From: Rhizobium brockwellii
GTDB lineage: Bacteria; Pseudomonadota; Alphaproteobacteria; Rhizobiales; Rhizobiaceae
Direction of reading: 5' to 3'
Assembly (NCBI RefSeq): GCF_000769405.2
Contig: NZ_CP053441.1
Span: 1 to 64,000 of the forward strand
Length of the DNA: 64,000 nt
Shown here: positions 52,481 to 61,794 of the stretch, one piece after another
Numbering within the stretch: the stretch's first letter is position 1
Layout: each line of letters opens with the position of its first letter
Position numbers and translations under genes: made by a program
Notes under the pieces: model-generated
The model's database searches: none
What the model saw: the letters and a program-made list of their open reading frames with translations, nothing else
What the model was told of the DNA's origin: nothing

Positions 52481-53653
52481 CTATTTGTAGGGATCTGCCG
52501 CATCACGCAAGCCGTCTCCCAGAAAGTTGAACGCCAAAATGACAAGAACAACAGGAATGATCGGATAGAGCAGCCATGGATAGAAGGCGATGACGCTGAC
52601 GCTTTTTGCCTCGGTCAGCAGAATGCCCCAGCTGGTGATCGGCGGACGAAGGCCGAGGCCGAGGAAGGAGAGCGCGGTCTCTCCAAGGATCATGCCGGGA
52701 ATTGAAATCGTCGCCGACGCAATGAGATGCGACATGAAGCCCGGCACCAGATGCCGGCCGATGATGCGCGGCGTGCTGGCCCCCATCAGCTGCGCTGCCT
52801 GGACATAATCCTCCTCGCGCAGCGCCAGGAGTTTGGACCGCACGGCACGCGCGAGCCCCGTCCAGTCGATGATGCCGAGGATGACGGTGATGCCGAAATA
52901 GATGACGATCGGGCTCCACGTCACCGGCATGATGGCAGCCAGCGCCATCCATAGCGGCAGGCTCGGCAGCGATTGCAGCACTTCGATCAGCCGCTGGACG
53001 ATGAGATCGAAGACGCCGCCGCGATAGCCGGCGAGGCCGCCGATGACGATGCCGAGCACGAAGCTGATCGAAATCCCGATCAGACCGATCGTCAGCGATA
53101 TCCGCGCGCCGTAAAGAATGCGCGAAAGGACGTCACGGCCGAGCCGGTCGGTGCCGAGCAGGAACATCTGACCGCCGATTGCCGGGCAGACGAGATGATA
53201 GTTCGAGGCGGCAACGCCCCAGAATTTATAGGCATCGCCGCGGCAGAAGAAACGGATCGGCTGCACGTCGTTCGTCTTGTCGGTATAGACGCGGTGCAGC
53301 GTGTCGATATCGAGCGTCATGCTGCGGCCGTAGACGAAGGGACCGACGAAGCTGCCCTTGTCGAAGAAGTGGACGCGCTGCGGCGGCGCGTGGATGAAAT
53401 CGACATTGCGCGTGTGCAGCCCGTAGGGCGCCAGGAACTCGACGATCACGATCATCAGGTAGACGGCGGCGAGAAAGATGCCGGAGATCAAGGCCAGCTT
53501 GTGCTGCTTGAACTTCCACCACATCAGCTGCTTCTGCGAGGCGAGATGGATGCGCGATTGCGCCGACGTCATCGATTCGGTCGCAAGCGGATCGAAAGGA
53601 GCAGTCGAGACGTAATGGGGAAGCGGCGCGCCGGGTGCGGGAAGGGGCGACAT
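52481..53653 (-). CDS. ABC importer permease, DppC/OppC type
   Basis: A 390-residue inner-membrane permease with an N-terminal helix near residue 50, a periplasmic segment of about 100 residues before the second helix, and then five helices carrying the coupling motif EEDYVQAAQLMGASTPRIIGRHLVPG (EAA loop). The long insertion between helices 1 and 2 is a hallmark of one branch of peptide/opine-type permeases. The start shares a base with the stop of the other permease, so both are translated together. It transports the ligand bound by the Tat-exported binding protein two genes up. Confidence 0.93.
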   Translation of the reverse strand: MSPLPAPGAPLPHYVSTAPFDPLATESMTSAQSRIHLASQKQLMWWKFKQHKLALISGIFLAAVYLMIVIVEFLAPYGLHTRNVDFIHAPPQRVHFFDKGSFVGPFVYGRSMTLDIDTLHRVYTDKTNDVQPIRFFCRGDAYKFWGVAASNYHLVCPAIGGQMFLLGTDRLGRDVLSRILYGARISLTIGLIGISISFVLGIVIGGLAGYRGGVFDLIVQRLIEVLQSLPSLPLWMALAAIMPVTWSPIVIYFGITVILGIIDWTGLARAVRSKLLALREEDYVQAAQLMGASTPRIIGRHLVPGFMSHLIASATISIPGMILGETALSFLGLGLRPPITSWGILLTEAKSVSVIAFYPWLLYPIIPVVLVILAFNFLGDGLRDAADPYK

Positions 53654-54651
53654 TATTTGGTGCTCCTGCCTTGCAGACGGATGCGGGGATCAAGAAAGCC
53701 GAGTGCGATGTCGGAGATCAGCACGCCGATGACGTTGAGGAAGGCCAGGAACATCAGGAAGGAGCCGGCGAGATACATGTCCTGGCTCTGCAGCGCCTTG
53801 ATGAGCATCGGCCCCGTCGTCTCCAGCGACAGCACGATCGCGACGATCTCGGCGCCCGAGATGATCGACGGCAGGATCGAGCCGATATCGGCGACGAAGA
53901 AGTTGAGCGCCATGCGCAGCGGATATTTGATCAGCGCCTTCAGCGGCGGCAGGCCCTTGGCGCGGGCGGTGACGACATACTGCTTCTGCATCTCGTCGAG
54001 CAGGTTGGCGCGCAGCCGCCGGATCATGCCGGCCGTGCCGGCCGTGCCGACGATGATCACGGGGATCCATAGATGAGAGAGGATCGACCGCGCCTTCTCC
54101 CAGCTCATCGGCGCCGAGATATATTGCTGGTCCATCAGATGGCCGATCGAGATGCCGAACCAGATATTGGCGAAATACATCAGGATCAGTGCCAGCATGA
54201 AGTTCGGAACGGCGATGCCGAGCAGGCCGAGGAACGTCAGCCCGTAATCACCCCAGCTGTACTGGTGCGTGGCCGAATAGATGCCGATCGGAAAGGCGAT
54301 CAGCCAGGTGAGCAGGATCGTCGTGAAGGAGACGAGCATCGTCAGCCACAAACGATCGCCGACGACGTCGGAGACCGGCAGCTGGTATTCGAAGGAATAA
54401 CCGAAATCGCCGTGCAACATGCCGCCGACCCAGTAGAAATAGCGCACGATCTCCGGTTTGTCGAAGCCGTATTGCTGCCGCATCTCCTCGATTTCCTGGA
54501 GGTTGGCGGTCTCGCCGGAGGCACGCAGCTCGGCGATCTGGCTCTCGAAGAAGTCGCCGGGCGGCAGCTCGATGATGGTGAAAACCAGCGCCGAAATGAC
54601 GAAGAGTGTCGGCACCATGGCGGCGATGCGCCAGAGAATGTATCTGAGCAC
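53653..54651 (-). CDS. ABC importer permease, DppB/OppB type
   Basis: A 332-residue permease with six helices. The N-terminus MLRYILWRIAAMVPTLFVISALVF and the EAA loop YVVTARAKGLPPLKALIKYPLRMALN are those of DppB/OppB permeases. It begins three bases after the stop of the substrate-binding gene and ends at the start of the DppC-type permease. The sequence ELPPGDFFE...IEEMRQQYGFDKP is conserved in this branch. It is one of two permeases of a complete importer. Confidence 0.93.
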   Translation of the reverse strand: MLRYILWRIAAMVPTLFVISALVFTIIELPPGDFFESQIAELRASGETANLQEIEEMRQQYGFDKPEIVRYFYWVGGMLHGDFGYSFEYQLPVSDVVGDRLWLTMLVSFTTILLTWLIAFPIGIYSATHQYSWGDYGLTFLGLLGIAVPNFMLALILMYFANIWFGISIGHLMDQQYISAPMSWEKARSILSHLWIPVIIVGTAGTAGMIRRLRANLLDEMQKQYVVTARAKGLPPLKALIKYPLRMALNFFVADIGSILPSIISGAEIVAIVLSLETTGPMLIKALQSQDMYLAGSFLMFLAFLNVIGVLISDIALGFLDPRIRLQGRSTK

Positions 54652-54654
54652 GCC

Positions 54655-56562
54655 TCAGGCCTCCTTGTACCAGAATGCATCCGGCATATAGACGCCGAGA
54701 TAGGAGGTGGGATCGAAGCCGTAGAGCGCTTTCTCCGGCAGGTTCTGCAGTTTGGCGGCGCAAAGAACGGGCTGCAGCGTGCTGTTGATGAGACCGATCG
54801 AGAAAACCTGCTGCGTATAGAGCGACAGCATCTTGTGCCAGATCACCTGACGCTCCTCGAATTTCGCCGTCGAGCCCCATTGGCCAAGCAGGTCAACCAG
54901 TTCGGCTGCCTCCGGCAGGTCAGGTGCGACCCCCTCCTGGCCGGCGGAAAGGTAATGCATGCCCCAGAGCGGCCATTGCAGCTGATCGTCGAGTGTCGGG
55001 GCAAGGCCTGCAGGCGACATGTCCGCCGTCGGCACGCCATTGTCGAGGCCGTACCAGATCGACATCATGATCGAACCGCTCATGGCGCGGTTGCGGAAGA
55101 CGTCGCGCTGCGAGGTACGGGTATAGAGCGCCAGGCCGATATTGGCCCAGTGGTCGTGCACCAGTTCCAGCACGTCGGTGTCGAGATTGCTCTCGCCGGC
55201 AGTCTCGACGGTGATCTCGGCGCGACGCCCGTCCGGCAGCAGCCGGATGCCGTCGTCGCCGCGTTTGGTCAAGCCGAGCTCGTCGAGCAGGCGGTTGGCC
55301 TCGTCGGGATCGAACTTCACGAAGGCGTCGGCATATTCCTGCTTGAAGAGCGGGCTGTCGGGCAGGACGGTATCGGCGCTTGGCGTGCCGAGGCCGTAGA
55401 AGGCCACCATGTTGACCTCGTGCCGGTCGATCGCCAGCGACAAAGCGCGGCGCAGGCGCACGTCGCGGAAGAGGCCGCGCCACGCCTCGTCGGCGCAGTT
55501 GAGGTTCGGCAGCAGCGTGATGCGCGAGCCGCGCGCGAGCTTCCAGAGATTGACCTTCACCGGGAACCGCTTCTCTGCCTCCTTCAGGAAGGTGTAGTCG
55601 TTGAAATCGATGCCGGTCACCTGCAGGTCGGCTTCGCCTGCACCAGCCTTGGCGGCGATGATCGACGAGGAGGAGACGTTGAGGATGAAACGGTCGAGAT
55701 AGGGAAGCTGCCTGCCGGTCTCGTCGACCCGGTGGAAGAACGGGTTGCGCTCGAAGACGAACTGCTCGGACGGCAGTGGCGTCGTATTGCGCCAGGGATC
55801 GAGCGTCGGCAGGTTCGGATTTTCCGGACGATAGGAACGCGCCATCTTGATGTGCAGATCCTGCCATTTTTTGACGCGATAGGTCTTCATCAGCTCGTCC
55901 ATCTTCGCCTGGTCCGGCTGGAATTTCTTGTGGAACTGCTTGAGATAATGACCGGGGCCGAAGATGACGAGCGGCTGCGGGCCTGCCAGCGTCGGCAGGA
56001 ACATCGGGTTGGGTTTTTCCCAGGTGTAGCGCACGGTCAGCGGATCGAGCATTTCGAAGCGCGGCAGGCTGCCGTGCGGACGAAGCTCCAGCGCGCCGCC
56101 GCCGGGCGTCAGCTTGTCGTTCAGGATGACGTCTTCCCACCAGTAGCGGAAATCGTCGGCGGTGAACGGCTGGCCGTCGGACCATTTATGGCCCTCGCGC
56201 AGCGTGAAGGTGAAGACCGTGTCGTCCTCGGACTGGAAACGGGCCAGGATGTCCGGCTGGAACTGCAGGTGCTTGTTGTAGCCGACCAGGCGGGCATAGC
56301 CGTAGATCGTCATGAAGCGGATGTCGCGCTGGCTGCCGATGATGGTGCGCACCGTGCCGCCATAGGCACCCGGTTCGAGCCCCATCTCCTTCAGATTGAC
56401 GATGCGCGGGCGCAGCGGAATGCGCTCGGCCATCGGCGGCAGGCTGCCTGATGTCAGCCGCTCCTTGAGGAATTCCGGCTCGCCGGCCTGTCCGGCGCGA
56501 AGCACCGCGGGCGCGATCGCCGCACCCACGAGGCCGCCGAGAAACGTACGACGCGTCACCAT
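54655..56562 (-). CDS. Extracellular solute-binding protein, SBP_bac_5 (Tat-exported)
   Basis: A 635-residue periplasmic binding protein. The N-terminus [21 protein letters not shown] is a Tat signal with the RR-x-F-L pattern, the remainder the cluster C peptide/opine-binding fold (LREGHKWSDGQPFTADDFRYWWEDVI near residue 120, RRALSLAIDRHEV near 375). It is about 90-100 residues longer than DppA. The ATG overlaps the ATPase stop in a TGATG. The ligand is not identifiable: peptides, opines, sugars and murein pieces are bound by family members. Tat export suggests it folds in the cytoplasm first. Confidence 0.92.
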   Translation of the reverse strand: MVTRRTFLGGLVGAAIAPAVLRAGQAGEPEFLKERLTSGSLPPMAERIPLRPRIVNLKEMGLEPGAYGGTVRTIIGSQRDIRFMTIYGYARLVGYNKHLQFQPDILARFQSEDDTVFTFTLREGHKWSDGQPFTADDFRYWWEDVILNDKLTPGGGALELRPHGSLPRFEMLDPLTVRYTWEKPNPMFLPTLAGPQPLVIFGPGHYLKQFHKKFQPDQAKMDELMKTYRVKKWQDLHIKMARSYRPENPNLPTLDPWRNTTPLPSEQFVFERNPFFHRVDETGRQLPYLDRFILNVSSSSIIAAKAGAGEADLQVTGIDFNDYTFLKEAEKRFPVKVNLWKLARGSRITLLPNLNCADEAWRGLFRDVRLRRALSLAIDRHEVNMVAFYGLGTPSADTVLPDSPLFKQEYADAFVKFDPDEANRLLDELGLTKRGDDGIRLLPDGRRAEITVETAGESNLDTDVLELVHDHWANIGLALYTRTSQRDVFRNRAMSGSIMMSIWYGLDNGVPTADMSPAGLAPTLDDQLQWPLWGMHYLSAGQEGVAPDLPEAAELVDLLGQWGSTAKFEERQVIWHKMLSLYTQQVFSIGLINSTLQPVLCAAKLQNLPEKALYGFDPTSYLGVYMPDAFWYKEA

Positions 56563-58451
56563 CAGCGCAACTCCTTGGCATCGGCGCCTTTGCGGGCGCG
56601 CACCAGATGACCGTCGCCGAGGTCGGCATAGGCAAGTTCGGAAGCGTCGTCATGCTCGGCGGTGAAGGTCGCGCCCCAGTTCTGCTTGTCAGCGGCGCCG
56701 TTTTCTCTGAGCGCCTTGAAATCGAGCGGCCGGTCGAGATCGGGGAAGGGCACGGCGGCGAGCAGCGATTTCGTATAGGGGTGCACCGGATCGCGCAGGA
56801 TGATCTCGCGCGGCGCGATTTCGACAATACGGCCCTTGCACATCACCGCGATGCGGTCGGCCATATAGTCGACGACCGCGAGATTGTGCGAAATGAACAG
56901 ATAGGTAAGCCCCAGCTCCTTCTGCAGGTCCTTCAACAGATTGAGGATCTGCGCCTGCACCGAGACGTCGAGCGCCGAGACCGGCTCGTCGAGGATGACG
57001 AGCTTCGGGCCGAGCGCGAGCGCCCGCGCAATACCGATGCGCTGGCGCTGGCCGCCCGAAAAACTGTGCGGGTAACGGCTGAGATAACGCTTGTCGAGGC
57101 CGATGGCCGCCATCAGCCCTTCGACCTTGCGCTTGCGCTCGTCGCTGTCGCCGCGGTCATGGATTTCGAGCGGTTCACTCAGGATGTTGCGCACCGTCAT
57201 GCGCGGCGAGAGCGAGGAGACCGGATCCTGGAACACCATCTGGATCTTGGTCCGCATGTCCTGCAGTTCTGAGCCTTTGACAGAGAGGACGTCGACGACC
57301 TCCTTGCCGTCGTTGAACACCACCGCGCCGCTGTCCGGCGTGATCGCGCGCATCAGGATCTTGCTGAGCGTCGTCTTGCCGCAGCCGGATTCGCCCACCA
57401 GGCCGAGACATTCGCCGCGGCGGATGTCGAAGCTGACGTCGTCGACGGCGCGCAGGACGGTGGCTTCGTGCTTGCCGAAGAAACTGCGCTTGCGCGTCTT
57501 GTAGGTCTTCGAGAGATTGGCGACGGACAGCAGGGTGCCCGGCGCCTCAGCCTGCAGCGGCTTCTTCTTGCCGACGAGGGACTCGAGATTGACCGTTACC
57601 TCGCGCAGCGCTTTCAGCCGCTCGCCGGGTTTCATGTCGAAATGCGGAACGGCGGCCATCAGGCCCTTGAGGTAGGGATGCTGGGGATTGCGGAAGATAG
57701 CCTCGACCGGCCCGGCCTCCATGATCTCGCCGTGGTAGATGACGACCACCTCGTCGGCCATGTTGGCGACGATGCCGAGATCGTGAGTGATCAGCAGCAT
57801 CGCCATGCCGAGCTTGGCCTGCAGCTCGCGGAGCAATTCCAGGATCTGCGCCTGGATCGTCACGTCAAGCGCCGTCGTCGGCTCGTCGGCGATCAAAAGC
57901 GCCGGCTTGCAGATCAGCGCCATGGCGATCATCGCGCGCTGGCGCATGCCGCCGGACAGTTCGAACGGATACATGTCGTAGGTGCGATGTGGGTTGGAAA
58001 AGCCGACCAGGCCAAGCATCTCCTCGGTCTTTTCACGGGCTTCCTGCTTGTCGGCTTCGGTATGGATCAGCAGCACTTCGCTGATCTGGTTGCCGATCGT
58101 ATGCAGCGGCGAGAGCGAGGTCATCGGCTCCTGGAAGATCGTCGCCATGCGGCGGCCGCGCAGGTCGCGCATTTCCTCGCTGTCGCGCGGAAAGGACAGG
58201 ATATCGGTCGTGCTGCCGTCGAGCGGATCGGTGAAAAGGATGCTGCCCGAGGCCTTGGCCGGATTGGGCAGGATGCCCATGATCGACTGGCTGATCACCG
58301 ATTTTCCCGAGCCGGATTCACCGACGAGAGCAGTGACCTTGCCCGGAAGAATGCGAAGATTGGCTTGTTTTACGACGCGGAGTCGGTCACCGAAAACCGA
58401 GAAGGAGACGTCGAGATTTTCAATACGCAACAGATCGGCTGCAGACGCCAT
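56562..58451 (-). CDS. Fused double ATPase subunit of peptide-type importer
   Basis: A 629-residue fusion of two ABC ATPases, corresponding to DppD and DppF joined in one chain. Domain 1 has [24 protein letters not shown] and [12 protein letters not shown] (about residues 10-260); domain 2 has [24 protein letters not shown] and [12 protein letters not shown] (about 310-560), each with H-loop ISH/ITH and a C-terminal oligopeptide extension. Both sites look complete, so the importer has two active ATPase sites, unlike the pseudo-ABC gene downstream. It is the first gene of the importer operon. Confidence 0.95.
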   Translation of the reverse strand: MASAADLLRIENLDVSFSVFGDRLRVVKQANLRILPGKVTALVGESGSGKSVISQSIMGILPNPAKASGSILFTDPLDGSTTDILSFPRDSEEMRDLRGRRMATIFQEPMTSLSPLHTIGNQISEVLLIHTEADKQEAREKTEEMLGLVGFSNPHRTYDMYPFELSGGMRQRAMIAMALICKPALLIADEPTTALDVTIQAQILELLRELQAKLGMAMLLITHDLGIVANMADEVVVIYHGEIMEAGPVEAIFRNPQHPYLKGLMAAVPHFDMKPGERLKALREVTVNLESLVGKKKPLQAEAPGTLLSVANLSKTYKTRKRSFFGKHEATVLRAVDDVSFDIRRGECLGLVGESGCGKTTLSKILMRAITPDSGAVVFNDGKEVVDVLSVKGSELQDMRTKIQMVFQDPVSSLSPRMTVRNILSEPLEIHDRGDSDERKRKVEGLMAAIGLDKRYLSRYPHSFSGGQRQRIGIARALALGPKLVILDEPVSALDVSVQAQILNLLKDLQKELGLTYLFISHNLAVVDYMADRIAVMCKGRIVEIAPREIILRDPVHPYTKSLLAAVPFPDLDRPLDFKALRENGAADKQNWGATFTAEHDDASELAYADLGDGHLVRARKGADAKELR

Positions 58452-58605
58452 ACCAATGAAATTCCCCAGTCTTCTATGTTCCCGTTAAGGCACACTATCG
58501 TACCGCAAACGGGGTGTCTAGCTGATGACAATCATAGAAAAACCCCCACCTCCCGCCGAAGTTCCCAGGGCGAGACGCGCAGATTATGACAGGGGTTCTA
58601 GGCTG

Positions 58606-59949
58606 TTACTGGATGAATTTCTCCATGCTGGTGCGCTCGACATGTTTCTTTGCGTCGCGATGCAGGAGAATGACCTGCTCGGCTTCCGAAAGTCCGTTCT
58701 GCACGGCCTCGCGGAAGCTCTCGTCGACGTTGATGGCCGGCGCCGGCGCGCGCGGCTGCAGCACCGTCACCTTCTGTCGGATGCCGCGCAGCTTCTCTTC
58801 GCCGAGTGTCGTCCACTCACCGCCGCAATAACCGGCGAAGGCCTGACTGGCGACGACCTCGCGGCCGTATTTCTTGGTCAGGATCTGCAGGCGTTGGACC
58901 TCGTTGACCGCCGAGCCGAAGGCCGAGAAGGTCAGGCGGTCCTTGAGGCCGACATTGCCGAACATGACGTTGCCGACATGCAGGCCGATGCCGTAGCCGA
59001 CCCTGGTCAGGCCCTTCTGCTCGCGGTCCCTGTTGAGTTCGGCGACCCGCGCCTGCGCCTGATGGACGGCCGAAAGCGCCGCCTCGCAGGCAATTTTCGA
59101 TGGGTCCTTATGGCGTCCGCAAGGATAGACCGCAAGGAAGCCGTCGCCGAGGAAACTCAGGATCTCGCCGCCATTGCGGTTGAACGGGGCGGCGATCGCG
59201 TCGAAGAACTGGTTTAGCGTGTCGATATAGGCCTGCCGGCCTTCCTTTTCGGCATAGACGGTGGATTCGCGCATGTCGCCCATGACCAGGGCTGCGCGGA
59301 TCGTCTCGCCGTCGCCGCGGCGGATCTGGCCGTTCAGCACCCGCTTGCCGGCGTCGCCGCCGAGATAGGTGGTCAGCATGTTGTTGGCGAGCTTGCCGAG
59401 CACCGCCATCTTGGCGGCGACCGCCAGATGGTTCTGCATCCTGAGCAGCGCATCGATCATGTCGTCGGAAAAGCCGGTGTTGTGGTCCGTCGACCAGGAG
59501 CCCATCATGCCCTGCACCGAGCCGTCGCCAAAGGGCTGCACGAAGGCCAGGTAGTCGGTGATGCTGTCCTTGCGCAGGTCCTCGAAAATCGGAAATTCGT
59601 TCGGCCCATCCTGAATCAGCCGGCGGCGGATGTGCTGCAGATTGTTGTCGAGCAGGTAATAATAAGGGCTCTGCAGGAAGCGGTCCGGCTTTTGCCCGGC
59701 AGGCATGCGGAAGCCCTCGATGGTGACGCCGCTGGCGCGCCGCCAGGTGAAGCTCAGCGCATCGTAGAGCGGATGCAGCATCGAGAAGGAAAGATGCACG
59801 CGCGCAAGTGGCAGGCCCGCAGCAGTCAGCCTTTCGCAGAAACCTCGGACAATGTTCTCAAGCTCGTCTCCGGCCAGCGAAGAGTTCGTCAGCCATTCAG
59901 CGACCCGGTCCAACAGGATGGACGACACGCTGGATTCGATCGTGCTCAT
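58606..59949 (-). CDS. Class III adenylate/guanylate cyclase
   Basis: A 447-residue cytoplasmic cyclase. An N-terminal domain of about 200 residues, shared by rhizobial cyclases but without a known ligand, precedes the class III catalytic domain. The two metal-binding aspartates are visible, in ALVMGDMRESTVYAE (near residue 223) and SFLGDGFLAVYP (near 266), and the remaining core includes GIGLHVGNVMFGNVG and SAFGSAVNEVQRLQ. The first metal motif is GDMRES rather than the usual FADIRGFT. ATG 59949 is used. It could make the ligand of the cNMP-binding protein at 45.3 kb. It stands 154 bases upstream of the importer operon. Confidence 0.9.
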   Translation of the reverse strand: MSTIESSVSSILLDRVAEWLTNSSLAGDELENIVRGFCERLTAAGLPLARVHLSFSMLHPLYDALSFTWRRASGVTIEGFRMPAGQKPDRFLQSPYYYLLDNNLQHIRRRLIQDGPNEFPIFEDLRKDSITDYLAFVQPFGDGSVQGMMGSWSTDHNTGFSDDMIDALLRMQNHLAVAAKMAVLGKLANNMLTTYLGGDAGKRVLNGQIRRGDGETIRAALVMGDMRESTVYAEKEGRQAYIDTLNQFFDAIAAPFNRNGGEILSFLGDGFLAVYPCGRHKDPSKIACEAALSAVHQAQARVAELNRDREQKGLTRVGYGIGLHVGNVMFGNVGLKDRLTFSAFGSAVNEVQRLQILTKKYGREVVASQAFAGYCGGEWTTLGEEKLRGIRQKVTVLQPRAPAPAINVDESFREAVQNGLSEAEQVILLHRDAKKHVERTSMEKFIQ

Positions 59950-60456
59950 TCTCGGTATGATCCTCATAAGGCACGCCATCCCCAAGAGCCAAAAGTCCCT
60001 CGGCCGGCACATTTTCATGCGCAGGTCACAAGGAAATCAGGATGTACGAGCGGTATTATTGTGTCAACGATCTGCCGAAAGCCCGGCAGCAGCGCCCCTC
60101 AGCTCCCCATATTCGGGGATCGGACGGGTGGTCCTTTCACGGTGGTTCATTATCAAAAGTCAAAATAGGGATGCTGCAAATGCGAAACAATGGGAGCTTC
60201 AATTTTTTGTGCGCTCAAGTTGCAGCAAAGGGTGAGGCCTGAGTCATTTCCGCCACGGCCTGCTAGCGGATTTGGGTATCAATGTCACGCGACATCCCGG
60301 CCCAGGAGATCGGCGAGAGGGTTAGGCTGAGCGCTGCCATTGGCGCCAATCGGACGGCCGTGCCGCCGGAAAGACGAGGAAGATCCGCGCCCGGGTTTAA
60401 TTTGCCTGGATCATGCATTAGATCAGCCTTCTCTTCCCCGTTTGAAAGATCCCGCC
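59950..60456. other. Non-coding spacer with weak hairpin
   Basis: The 507 bases between the cyclase start and the sugar dehydrogenase start contain no convincing gene. The short frames here (for example at 60042-60242) lack a ribosome binding site and a family. Near 60107-60117 CCCC-ATATT-CGGGG can form a small hairpin, and the region around 60160-60220 is AT-richer. It must contain the two divergent promoters. Confidence 0.5.
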
Positions 60457-61794
60457 TTGGCCACCTCCACCTTCGATACGCTTTTGCAGAAGATCGAAAC
60501 CCGCGCGGCCCGTGCCGGCATCATCGGCCTCGGCTATGTCGGCCTGCCGCTGGCGATGGCGGTGGCGCGCAGCGGCTTTGCGGTCACCGGCTTCGACATC
60601 GATCCGGGCAAGATGGTGGCTCTCGATGGCCGCCGCTCCTATATCGACGCGGTGAGCGACGAGGCGCTGTCTGCCGAGATCGATGCGGGCCGCTTCAAGG
60701 CGACAACCGATTTCGCCGGCCTTGCCGAGTGCGACGTCGTCATCATCTGTGTGCCAACGCCGCTCACCAAACATCGAGATCCCGACCTTTCCTTCGTCGA
60801 GGCGACGTCGCGCTCGATTGCCGCGCATTTGCGCCCCGGTCAGCTCGTCGTACTGGAATCGACCACCTATCCCGGCACAACCGATGACGTGGTGAAGGTC
60901 ATTCTCGAAGGCACCGGGCTGAAATCCGGCTCTGACTTCTTCGTCGGCTTCTCGCCGGAGCGCGAGGATCCGGGCAACCAGCATTATCATACCGCCACCA
61001 TCCCCAAGGTCGTCGCCGGCGACGGGCCTGAGGCGCTGGCGCTGATGAAGGCCTTTTATGGGGCGGCGGTATCATCCGTCGTTCCGGTCTCGTCGAATGC
61101 GACGGCCGAGGCCGTGAAGCTTACCGAAAACATCTTCCGCTCGGTCAACATCGCCCTCGTCAACGAGCTGAAGACCGTCTATGCGGCAATGGGCATCGAC
61201 GTCTGGGAAGTCATCGACGCGGCCAAGACCAAGCCCTTCGGCTACATGCCCTTCTACCCCGGCCCCGGCCTTGGCGGCCATTGCATCCCGATCGATCCCT
61301 TCTACCTCACCTGGAAATCGCGCGAGTACGAGCTGCCGACCCGCTTCATCGAACTCGCTGGCGAGATCAATTCGGCCATGCCGCGTTATGTCGTCGGCAA
61401 GCTTGCCGAAGCGCTCGATATCCGCGCTGGCAAGGCGCTGAGCCGCAGCAGGGTGCTGGTGCTCGGGCTCGCCTACAAGAAGAACGTCGCCGATATCCGC
61501 GAGAGCCCGTCGCTGCGGCTAATCGAGATCATCGAGGAGCGTGGCGGACACGCAGATTACCATGATCCCTTCGTCGCCGAGATCCCGCCGACGCGCGAAT
61601 ACCAGGCGCTGAAGGGCCGCAAATCGGTGACGCTGACGCTTGATACCATTGCCGGCTACGATGCAGTGCTGGTGGCGACCGATCACGACAAGGTGGATTA
61701 TGCGGCGCTCGCAAAAAACGCCTCGCTGATCATCGACACGCGCAACGTCTTCAACCGGCTCGGCCTCTCGGCCGATCACGTCATCAAGGCGTAA
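60457..61794 (+). CDS. UDP-N-acetyl-hexosamine/UDP-hexose dehydrogenase
   Basis: A 445-residue enzyme of the UDP-glucose/GDP-mannose dehydrogenase family, which oxidises C6 of a nucleotide sugar twice, with NAD+, to a uronic acid. The Rossmann motif GIIGLGYVGLPLA lies at residues 20-32, the catalytic Cys276 in GPGLGGHCIPIDPFYL, and RVLVLGLAYKKNVADIRESPS near 345 is the C-terminal domain mark. It is nearest to the WbpO/TviB/WecC branch (UDP-GlcNAc or UDP-GalNAc dehydrogenases), as judged by these motifs only. The TTG at 60457 is preferred as start; ATG 60340 would add 39 residues of unlike sequence. The product could be used by the nearby glycosyltransferases. Confidence 0.88.
   Translation: MATSTFDTLLQKIETRAARAGIIGLGYVGLPLAMAVARSGFAVTGFDIDPGKMVALDGRRSYIDAVSDEALSAEIDAGRFKATTDFAGLAECDVVIICVPTPLTKHRDPDLSFVEATSRSIAAHLRPGQLVVLESTTYPGTTDDVVKVILEGTGLKSGSDFFVGFSPEREDPGNQHYHTATIPKVVAGDGPEALALMKAFYGAAVSSVVPVSSNATAEAVKLTENIFRSVNIALVNELKTVYAAMGIDVWEVIDAAKTKPFGYMPFYPGPGLGGHCIPIDPFYLTWKSREYELPTRFIELAGEINSAMPRYVVGKLAEALDIRAGKALSRSRVLVLGLAYKKNVADIRESPSLRLIEIIEERGGHADYHDPFVAEIPPTREYQALKGRKSVTLTLDTIAGYDAVLVATDHDKVDYAALAKNASLIIDTRNVFNRLGLSADHVIKA

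Noticed and set aside
54073..56451. A 792-codon plus-strand open frame over the importer genes
   Set aside because: It overlaps the binding-protein gene fully on the opposite strand; amino acid composition is of the shadow type.
60042..60242. A 66-residue frame in the spacer before the sugar dehydrogenase
   Set aside because: No ribosome binding site, no family likeness, and different codon use from true genes nearby.
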